DNA from: Primula veris
Taxonomy: Eukaryota > Streptophyta > Magnoliopsida > Ericales > Primulaceae
Length of the DNA: 64,000 nucleotides
Direction of reading: 5' to 3'
Assembly: GCA_963682055.1 (NCBI GenBank)
Contig: OY821747.1
Coordinates: forward strand, 12,512,258-12,576,257
Positions 47,461-56,800 of the stretch are shown piece after piece. A program made the translations under genes and the position numbers. Under the pieces are notes generated by a model, which made no database searches, was not told where the DNA came from, and worked only from the letters and a program-made list of their open reading frames with translations. Within the stretch, counting starts at the first letter, position 1; each line of letters begins with the position of its first letter.

Positions 47461-48020
47461 ACTTGTGTTTTGCAACTCGATCCTGTCTATTTTATTTGCT
47501 TTGCCTTTATGTTGATATCATTCGATGTCTCTCAGTATCGGACACGACACCGAGCACGGTGCATCGTGGTTATCCCCCCGGAGAGAGTTGTTAGACTTGA
47601 TGCTTAAATGCCGTCGAGCTAGGAACGGTCTCCGTCCACCTTGTTCGGTGTGCTATTAGGGTATGACACGGTTTGGCGTCGAGAAACTTAATAGGAGGAC
47701 ATCCTCGGTTTGGTAATATTGGTAGCGTATACTGGAAGCTTTTCGTGGTAGGGTCCACTGGCCGTTTATTTAGGTGTAATGATGTGAACTGCCTTGGGTA
47801 GTGGGATACATTATCTGACGTGGGCAGATCTGGAGCGTTGATTTGTTGAAAATAGCAGCAGTTGGGGATTTTTCTGTGGGTGGGAAAAAGGTAAACATCT
47901 GTCACACGAAATGACGGTTATTATTTTATTCTTTCTGTGGCTTCACTCCTTTTAACTGTGCTAAGTAATCCCTTTGGTTTTTATCTCATAATTTGCTGAA
48001 AAAATATGTCTTATTTTCTC
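47461..48020. other. spacer between antisense genes E and F
   Basis: No frame with coding character. The region should contain the promoter of gene F, but I see no clear TATA box. Confidence 0.5.
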
Positions 48021-48023
48021 GCT

Positions 48024-48047
48024 CTAGGGTTTGTTCTTCCCGCCAAA
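48024..48047 (+). promoter_or_regulatory. telo-box and E2F-type site in the gene F leader
   Basis: CTAGGGTTT (reverse of the telo-box AAACCCTAG) at 48024-48032 is followed at 48037-48047 by TTCCCGCCAAA, whose complement TTTGGCGGGAA fits the E2F consensus TTTSSCGS. Both are promoter or leader elements of plant genes active in dividing cells. They lie 70-90 bp before the proposed ATG. Confidence 0.5.
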
Positions 48048-48114
48048 AAATTTCTTGCCTCTCCATCTAAGGGTTCGCCTGATTGCAGATAGATTTGCTG
48101 CTGTTCTCGTGAAC

Positions 48115-50670
48115 ATGACTGTAAGTATCTTCGTATTTTGTGGTTTGTTTGTCTGGATACCTCTGTGATTAGGATACGTATTTGATTTGTGGTTGTGGTC
48201 ATATATGTTCTTGGTTGTCGATATATGTCTATCTAGGTTGTTGAGTAGTGGTTTTTCTTCCTGTATAGGATAGTTGTTGGTTTGGTGGAAAACGTTTAGG
48301 TTTTCTATCAATTGGGGGGGGGGGGGGGGGGGGCTTGTCGTGTCATGTGTTTTTGGTTAGTATTTTGATGGATTTTTGATGATGTTTGGATAGGAAATTC
48401 TGACCCAATGTCTGGCCCAAGTTGGCCCATTTGTGGAGGAAGATTTTAAGAGGTCAGCCGGAATACCCGCCGACATACGTATTCGGCTGCCTGTCTCCGA
48501 TGAGGAGGTCATGGGATTTGTTCCGGCCGGCAAGGTAGCCGTTCGTTCTTCGGCGTTTTTTACTGGAGGTCTTCGACTTCCGTTTACTGATTGGGTGGCT
48601 TCGTTCTTTGAGGCCGTCCAGATCGCGCCAGCCCAACTAGCCTTGAATGGTTACCGCACGCTGAACGGTATTCAAAGGTTGTCGAAGTTATCCGGGATAC
48701 CTATCGAAATGAAAGATGTGTTTGGAGTCTACAGTTTGAGTTTCGAGCGTCGCAGCTCGTATTTGAAGACTTTGCGCTCCTTCTCTCGGCTCGTCATCGG
48801 TCTTCCCGATACTAACAAAGAGCATAACCTCGGCATCGTTATTGCTTCCGGAGAGTGGGGTTGTGCTGGACACCAGATTCCGGGACCTGCCACGACGGCT
48901 CCCGATATTCCAGACCTAGGTGCTGCCAATGTTGAAGCGCTGTTAGCGCTTTGGAACTGGTGGGGGCCTGGACCGACGAAGGATCCGGCGAGCCGTACTG
49001 CTCCCATGTTGTTAGGTTACCCTGCGGGGCCGGTGACCAATGGTAATCCTGTGCCCGAGATTCCCACAGAGACTGAGGAGGACTTTCTCAAAATTGTCAA
49101 GGCTAGAAACGCTTCTCGGGGAAGGAAAAGGCCTGTACGTTCTAAGCGCCGAGAATCGGACCCCGCTGTTGGTACCCCGAAGAGGGCTAGAGGGACTGAG
49201 ACCTCGGTAAGTGAGGAAGGTGCCGATGTTGGTACTGGAGTGGCGGTGGTTGCTTCTTCCTAGGGTGATACCACCGAGGGGGCTTCTATTCATGCCGATG
49301 TACGTGTATATTTTTTTTTTGTGAATTGTTTCTTTTAATTCTCTTGTTCGTCGCTTTATTTGTCATCCTGTTTCAGCTACTGACTTCTTCGTTGGTTACC
49401 CTTGCTCTTGCCCGGTCTATGGGTATTATTGTGTTTCAGGGGTCGTTCGACAACATATTCGGACATATGAACCTCCTGGTGAACATGGGCGAGGATACGA
49501 TGACCCTACCTGTCACCTCGCCTATCCGTACCGAGGACCCGATAGATCTGCCTGTTTGCTCGCCCATCCGTACTGAGGAGGTGATCGAGCATAGGGCCCC
49601 TGAGACCGATCCTTTGGAGAAGGAGGTGAGGGAGGAAGTGGAGGTGGAAGCCGGCAAAGAGACTGCCGTGGATGGTGTGGTGGGTGGCGAGGATGAGGTT
49701 CTCGAGGGACCTGAAAAAGTGTTGGTGGACAGGGTCGCAATGACCCGTTACATTGAGCGGTGTGGGGGTGAACTGTTGGAGCAACCCCGAGTCTTGAGGA
49801 TGGGGTATACTGCTCTTAAGCCCCTCGTCGTCAAGGATGCAGAGAAAATAGCTGCTCGGCCTGTAATGTCGGTTATAGAGCAGGCCAGCACTGATGCACT
49901 TCGGGTATGCTGCGCACGTATTTTGTTATATAGGTCGTGATGCTCTTATTTTGGCTGGTGTCTGATGTTTCTAAATACAGGTTTTTGTGGATATCGTGGT
50001 GTTAAGGGATCAGCTGTCAGCACTAGGGGCTGAGAAAGAGAAGCTGATGGCCGAAAATAAAGCAATGGCCGAGGATACAGTTCCGAAAATGAAGTTGGTC
50101 TCCGAGCTAGAGGCGGAGAACAAGAAGCTGATGGCCGAAAGTAAAACAACGGCCGAGGAGAAGGCCCAGATGGCCAAGTTGGCCTCTGATTATGAGAAAT
50201 TGGTGGGAGATAACTTACGCCTGACCGAGGAAGTCGAGAAGTTGGGGGCCGAGAAAGAGCATTTGGTCGAAAAATACGACCTACTGGAGGCCGATAACTT
50301 GCTCATGGCGGAGGATGTGGAGGCCGGAACATCAGAGGTTGCTGCTCTGAAAGTAGAGCAAGCAGATGAACGGAAAAAGTTTGCAATGATGGCTAACTTT
50401 TCCGTCTTTTGCGCTCATGTCCGAGCTCTAAACTTTGCTAAGGTACCACTGTCGGACCGGGCGTGGTCGGAATTGGTGTATCCCTATCCGCAAGGTGCCC
50501 CTCCTAAGCCTCTAGATTGGGCCAATCTTCGGGATGAGGAGCTCCCACGGCTACCGGGGCATACTACATCAACGGCGCTCCATCCCCATTCTGGGTCGGT
50601 TCCATCGACTCCTCGGTCTGCTGCTGCTGCTGTTACTCCCCCACCCGCATCCCCTCAGGTGGAGCCTTGA
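48115..50670 (+). CDS. antisense gene F: Transposase_28-like (putative gypsy-type transposon) protein with coiled coil, 4 exons, 657 aa
   Basis: Proposed exons 48115-48120 (ATG ACT then a perfect GTAAGT donor), 48394-49206, 49440-49904 and 49981-50670, all GT-AG, all phase 0, open throughout. Near residues 60-120 the pattern GGLRLPF...FFEAVQIAPAQLALNGYRTL resembles the plant domain called putative gypsy-type transposon (Pfam Transposase_28), which typifies antisense frames of Tat elements. A basic stretch RGRKRPVRSKRR (about 244-255) could be a nuclear signal, and residues about 435-540 are a long coiled coil with repeated EKLMAEN/KKLMAES blocks. A longer exon 2 ending at 49299 is possible but contains a stop at 49261-49263. 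Intron 1 holds a poly-G run (about 48315-48333). Function of the family is unknown. Confidence 0.65.
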
Positions 50671-50895
50671 CCATTTATTTGTGGTATTTTCTATGTAGCT
50701 TAGCGTAAAATCTTTTGGTACCCGAATTGTGGGTCTCTTTTGTAACTAGAAAGATAATTCTTTTGGGAAATGGTAATATAGGTACTACGTTTTCTTTCTG
50801 TTTGGCTTTCCTTGTTAATTTCCTTGTTTGTGGGTCGTCGTCTTTTGAAGGATGTAAAAACAAAATCTTATCAGGTACCTGTTAACCCCCTTGCC

Positions 50896-51468
50896 ATGGT
50901 GGTTTGGGCGTCGCCTAGTCGTAGTGTAGGTGATGTTATAGATGGTCTTGAAAGATCAAAGGCGTCGCTAACTTCTGAACTGAATTCTGCTCGTCGTGAA
51001 ATCGAGGGTCTGAATATTCATATTTCAAACTTGTCTATTCGATTACGTGACTTGGGAGAGAAGTTCAGCAAGAAGACCGCCTATTATACGGCAAACAAGG
51101 GAAAGGCTAAAGAGCTTCTTGGTGCGCTTCGGTGCTCTCGTGATGAAGCCCGAGGCCGGGTGACGAGCTTGAACTTGGTTCTAGGGGCCGTTTTCGAGGA
51201 CGCGGATCTGTTGCTATCCTTTGCCAAAGCGTATTGGGCCCGAAGTCGCGCATTAGAGGTGCTCGATCATGTAAAAGGGATGCGTGGTGTTGCCCGGGCA
51301 GAGCGCATGGGTGACGCTATGGCCGGGGTAACTGAGACCACGGCTGCCTTGAACCGAGTTGATGCGGTCGTTCAGAAACGTTTGGGGACGCAAATTGTCT
51401 CGTTGCGAGATATTCATTTCGCTGATGCCGTAGAGACCTCAGCGTCCGTTGACGGTTTATCGGATTGA
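50896..51468 (+). CDS. antisense gene G: 190-aa coiled-coil protein
   Basis: Intact frame from MVVWASPSRSVGDVIDGLER, with a coiled coil at about 20-60 (LNSARREIEGLNIHI) and a helical C-terminal half ending VDGLSD. The frame is open further upstream to 50812, and CAG just before 50875 could be a splice acceptor, so an extra 5' exon is possible. It follows gene F by 225 bp and could be its downstream partner or an extension of the same transcript. No recognised family. Confidence 0.5.
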   Translation: MVVWASPSRSVGDVIDGLERSKASLTSELNSARREIEGLNIHISNLSIRLRDLGEKFSKKTAYYTANKGKAKELLGALRCSRDEARGRVTSLNLVLGAVFEDADLLLSFAKAYWARSRALEVLDHVKGMRGVARAERMGDAMAGVTETTAALNRVDAVVQKRLGTQIVSLRDIHFADAVETSASVDGLSD

Positions 51469-51611
51469 TGATTGAGTAACTTGTTTTGTCATTTTACTTG
51501 TAGCTTGTATAAAAAATCTTCGTTCTTCTATTTTCGTGTCTTTTCTTTATTTGCGGATGAATATTCAGCCCTTCCCTTCTTCCCCATTTTTTTTTATAGG
51601 CACATGTTACT

Positions 51612-52199
51612 ATGTCGCACCAGGTTGGTTCTCCATGCCTAGTTAGTCCGGGGCTAGGACCTACTGGTGTTGCCCGGGACGAGGTCTCATCTGGTGCGGC
51701 TAGTGAAGGGCATGCCAAGTGGCATTACATCGTTTTAATGGGTAAAAACGTCAAGTTGGTCGATCATTGTGCCCGACTTAGGGCCAAGTTGAAAATCTAG
51801 GCGTCCTCTTTCCGTGAATATGTTCGTCGTGCCGAGCATGTTGTTGAGGTTCAGGAGCGTCGTCTAGATCGGTATTGGCGTGTAAAGGAAAAATACCTCG
51901 GTAAACTAAAATCGTTGGTATCCCAAGCCAATATGTTGGTGAAGTATTTTCGTTTGTCCCGATCCAGATACGATGCTTCTGCGGCCATGATCGAAGCTCG
52001 TAAGCTTCCCTTCGATGATGCTCGTCGTTAAGCGGCCTCGGATTCTCACGAGATCGCTAAAGGAGCCGAGTTCTCCGCGCGGCTTAAGACGCTTACATGT
52101 GTTGGTGCTCATACGACCAACTTTGATGCCCTCATTTCTGAGGAGCGTTTCGATGGCGAGGAGACCGATGGGATACGGCGACGGATGACGAAGAGGTAG
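51612..52199 (+). pseudogene. antisense gene H: helical protein with two internal stops
   Basis: The 196-codon frame from MSHQVGSPCLVSPGLGPTGV is interrupted by TAG at 51798-51800 and TAA at 52029-52031 but otherwise stays in frame to TAG at 52199, with typical coding composition (EYVRRAEHVVEVQERRLDRY). Both stops could come from Gln codons by one C-to-T change. The box TATAAAA is 104 bp upstream. A splice acceptor-like TTTTTATAG just before the ATG is also possible. Confidence 0.5.
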
Positions 52200-52278
52200 A
52201 GCTCGGTCAATTGCCGTCGTGCTCCTCATGTAGTAGTAGTTCTTAAATCAATTTTGTTAAGGTTGGTTGTACCTTGTT

Positions 52279-52840
52279 GCCTCCGTAATGCGGGCGAGGA
52301 CTATTTGCTTTATTTCTCTCTTCTTGATTTCGGATCTTCTCATTGTCGTACTGATATTTCATTGATTGGATTGATTTTTCTTTTCTGATTTCTTCGTTCG
52401 ATGTTTCATTGCCTCCGTAATGTGGGCTAACACTATTTGCTTTATTTCTTTCTTCTTGATCTCGGATCTTCTCATTGTCGTACTGATATTTCATTGATTG
52501 GATTGATTTTTCTTTTCTGATTTCTTCGTTCGATGTTTCATTGCCTCCGTAATGTGGGCTAGGACTATTTGTTTTATTTCTTTCTTCTGGTGTTCGGATC
52601 TTCTCATCGTCGTACTGATATTTCATTGATTGGATTGATTTTTCTTTTCTGATTTCTTCGTTCGATGTTTCATTGCCTCCGTAATGTGGGCTAGGACTAT
52701 TTGTTTTATTTCTTTCTTCTGGTGTTCGGATCTTCTCATCGTCGTACTGATATTTCATTGATTGGATTGATTTTTCTTTGCTGATTTCTTCGTTCGATGT
52801 TTCATTGCCTCCGTAATGTGGGCTAAGACTATTATTTTCC
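52279..52840. repeat. 132-bp tandem repeat, four copies and a partial fifth
   Basis: Units start with GCCTCCGTAATG at 52279, 52411, 52543, 52675 and 52807, exactly 132 bp apart. The - strand (the gag-pol direction) stays open for 212 codons (52881-52243) with a 44-residue repeat containing PHYGGNETSNEEI and EKSIQSMKYQYD. The length being a multiple of three explains an open frame but not by itself its lack of stops in every unit. Confidence 0.9.
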
Positions 52841-52906
52841 CTTGTTTGCCCCTTTTTCCTTGATGTAGTTGGTACCTGCATAAGTGGGACTGAGCTATTA
52901 TTTCAC

Positions 52907-53745
52907 ATGCCTCCGGTTACGTTGGAGGACTTTTTTGTTCCTAGGCAATAAGTAATACATGCCGTTTAGGAATTTCATATGCCTCCGGTTACGTTGGAGG
53001 ACTTTCAATGTTCCTAGGCAACAAGTCATACATGCCGTTTAGGAATTTCTTATGCCCCCGGTTACGTTGGAGGACTTTCAATGTTCCTAGGCAATAAGTC
53101 ATACATGCCGTTTAGGAATTTCATATGCCTCCGGTTACGTTGGAGGACTTTCAATGTTCCTAGGCAATAAGTCATACATGCCGTTTAGGAATTTCTTATG
53201 CCCCCAGTTACGTTGGAGGACTTTCAATGTTCCTAGGTAAGTCATACATGCCGTTTAGGAATTTCTTATGCCCCCGGTTACGTTGGAGGACTTTCAATGT
53301 TCCTAGGCAATAAGTCATACATGCCGTTTAGGAATTTCATATGCCTCCGGTTACATTGGAGGACTTTCAATGTTCCTAGGCAATAAGTCATACATGCCGT
53401 TTAGGAATTTCTTATGCCCCCGGTTACGTTGGAGGACTTTTTTGTTCCTAGGAAATAAGTAATACATGCCGTTTAGCAATTTCTTATGCCCCCGGTTACG
53501 TTGGAGGACTTTCAATGTTCCTAGGCAATAAGTCATACATGCCGTTTAGGAATTTCTTATGCCCCCGGTTACGTTGGAGGACTTTCAATGTTTCTAGGCA
53601 ATAAGTCATACATGCCGTTTAGGAATTTCTTATGCCCCCGGTTACGTTGGAGGACTTTCAATGTTCCTAGGCAATAAGTCATACATGCCGTTTAGGAATT
53701 TCTTATGCCCCCGGTTACGTTGGAGGACTTTTAGTATTCCTCAAC
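52907..53745. repeat. about 73-bp tandem array, 12 copies
   Basis: Units contain GGTTACGTTGGAGGACTTT, GTTCCTAGGCAATAAGT and CATGCCGTTTAGGAATTTC. In some units CTCC...GGAG can pair to form a small hairpin. Two versions, ATGCCTCC and ATGCCCCC, intermix, and one copy near 53235 has a short deletion. It lies directly after pol and before the 132-bp array in the element's direction. Confidence 0.9.
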
Positions 53746-53831
53746 CCTGGTAAATAGCAAAATATCTTATGAATTCAGAAATAATGTTATGACAAAGTTG
53801 AGGTACGTTGTGACCTGTACTGGGAGCCAGT

Positions 53832-56800
53832 TCATACGTAGTACTTCTTGAGATTCGTCACGTTCCAAGAATTCTTTTCTCCTCGGCTATTTTCGAACAG
53901 AACGCTCTTGATCTTGTAGGTCGCCGGGCTTGTTCTTTTGACGATTTCGTACGGGCCTTCCTAGGTAGGGCTCAGTTTGCCATGTATCACGTTTCGGGTA
54001 TAGACCGTTACTCGCCGCAACACCAGCTCTCCTACCATAAATTCCTTGGTCCCTTTCACCCTTTTGTCATAGGCTTGCTTGACGCTTTGCTGGTACTTTG
54101 CTAGTGTAAGGGCTGCTATCTCCCGTTTCTCGTCCAGCATGTCGAGTTCTTCTCTCATCCTTTTTTCATTGTTTCCCTGCTCGACTAGAGTTGTTCGGAG
54201 TGTGGGTAGTCCGATTTCCGTTGGTATGACGGCCTCGACGCCGTACGCTAAACTGAACGGGGTTTCCTTGGTGCCCTTTTTTGGCGTAGTTCGGCAAGAC
54301 CATAAGACGTTGAGCAGTCGTTCAGGCCATCTTCCCTTTGCCCGTTCGAGGGTCGTCTTGATACCATCCAGGACAGTTCGGTTCGTAACCTCGGCTTGCC
54401 CATTACCCTGTGGGTATGTCGGGGTCGAATAGAATTTCCGGATACCGAGCTCTTCGTACCAAAGCTGCAGCTTGGCGTCCTTGAACTGGGTGCCGTTGTC
54501 CGCGACAATGGCGTATGGTATGCCGAACCTAGTGATGATGTACTCCCAGATGAATTGTTTAACGTTGTTGGCTTTAATCTCTCGGAGAGGCTTAGCCTCG
54601 ACCCATTTGGTAAAGTAGTCCGTCGCTACGATCAGTTATTCCACGCTGCTGGGTGCCCTGGGAAGTTTCCCGACAATATCAATTGCCCATTGCGCGAATG
54701 GCCAGGGTGCCGATACCGGGGTCATCATCGATGATGGGAGACGAGGTATTTTGGCGAATCTTTGGCACTTGTCGCATCTTTGGACATAAATGTCTGCATC
54801 TCGTTTGATATAAGGCCACCAATATCCTTGAGTGATTGCCTTGTTGGCGAGGGATCGCCCCTTGATGTGTGCTCCGCAGGACCCTTCGTGGACCTCTTCC
54901 AAGACAGGCTATTGCAGTTCGGGCCGGACGCACAAAAGGTGAGGGCCTCGGTAACTAGATTTATACAATTTGTCGTCCTCAGATAGCCAGAACCGAGGGG
55001 CTTTTCTTGTGATCTTCAACGCTTTTATCTTGTCTGCCAGAAGCGTCCCGTTTCGCAGATAGTGAATCATGTCGTCCATCCACCCTAGCTCGTATTGTAC
55101 CGATGTCACTCGGTCTATTCTTTTAGTTATGCTCGGGGCTTCCAAAAGCTCCACTGTGATTGTCCGAGTGTTGGTCAACGTTAATGTAGAGGCTAGGGTG
55201 GCCAAGGCGTTGGCATGTGCATTTTCGGTGCGATTGATTCTTATTAGTTCGCATTGTGCGAACATGACCATTATGCTCTGGACTTTCTCTTGGTAGAGGA
55301 TCATTCGGTCGTCCTTGGCTTGGAATTCACCAGTAGCCTGGTTGACGATTAGCATGGAGTCGGAGCTAGCAATCAAGTGGGTGCATCCGAGGGATCTGGC
55401 GATGAGCATGCCATTGATCATGGCTTCGTATTCCGCCTCATTGTTAGTAGCTCGGAAGCCCAACTTGATGCTTTTCTCGATGATCGCCCCTTCTCTGGAC
55501 TTGAGGACAATGCCTGCTCCCGATCCGTCCTTTGTGGACGATCCGTCGACGAGTATCTCCCAGTGCGACTGTGGTAAAATGGTCAGGGGCTCGTCATAAC
55601 CTTCGATGAACTCAGTGACGAAATCAGCCAGCACCTGTCCTTTTATGGCGTGTCGGGGTGCGAATTCGATATGAAATTGGGATAGCTCGACCCCCCATGC
55701 CGCCACCCTACCGCTGATATCCGTCCATCGAAGGGACTCCTTGACGTGGAACTTCGTGTAGACTTGGACTTTGTGAGCTATGAAGTAGTGTGGTAGTTTC
55801 CGGGTAGCAACGACCAACGCCAAACACAACTTTTCCAACGGTAGGTATCGTGTTTCGGCCTCGACCATAGTTTTGCTGACGAAGTAGACCGGAAACTGTT
55901 CTCGTCCCTCTTCTCTTAGGAGGACCGCGCTCACAGCTGTAGTGGAAACTGCTAGGTAGCAGGCCAGAATATCTCCTTTATTCGGCCTCACTAGCAGTGG
56001 CAGCGTCCTTAGATACTCTTTGAGGTTGTCGAATGACTCCTCGCACGCCGGGTCCCATACGAACTTCTTATCCTTCTTGAGGGTCTCAAAAAATGGTCGT
56101 CCCTTATCTGCGGATCGACTGATGAACCTGCTTAGTGTGGCCATCATTCCCATGAGCTCTTGCACCTGCTTCTTATTCTTTGGTGCTGCTAGGTTTTGCA
56201 GAGCCGTTATCTGGTCGGGGTTAGCCTCTATTCCTCTTTGGCTGACCATATGCCCCAAAAACTTCCCTTTACTGATGCCGAAAGCACATTTGCTAGCATT
56301 AAGCTTTAGTTTGTGCCCGCCCAGCGTTTGGAAGACGACTTTAATGTCCTGGAGGTGGGAAGTGGCCCTTTCGCTCTTGACGACCATGTCGTCTATGTAT
56401 ACTTCCATTGTCTTCCCTATATGCTTTTGGCATACCTTCGTTATCATCCTTTGGTATGTCGCCCCTGCATTTCGTAGGCCGAACGGCATAACCGTATAGC
56501 AATAGTTTCCCAAAGGCGATATGAACGAGGTCTTTTCTTGATCTTCGGGGGCAAGGGGGATTTGATGATATCCCGAGTATGCGTCGAGGAAGGTCATCCT
56601 TTCTGCTCCTGCCGTGGCATCCACCAATTGATCGATCCTTGGTAGGGGGAATGGATCCCTCGGGCAGGCTTTATTCAGATTGGTAAAGTCTATACAGACT
56701 CTTTCCTTCCCGTTCTTCTTCGGGACGACTACCGGATTGGACAGCCACTTTGGGTAGAACACTTCCCGTATTGCTCCTGCTGCCAACAACTTTCGGACTT

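Noticed and set aside
48024..48311. 95-codon - strand frame opposite gene F exon 1
   Set aside because: The splice signals and intact downstream exons favour the + strand gene, and the - strand frame has no homology.
53351..53536. - strand frame across the 73-bp array
   Set aside because: A 73-bp unit shifts frame each copy, so the open stretch is short and not conserved between units.
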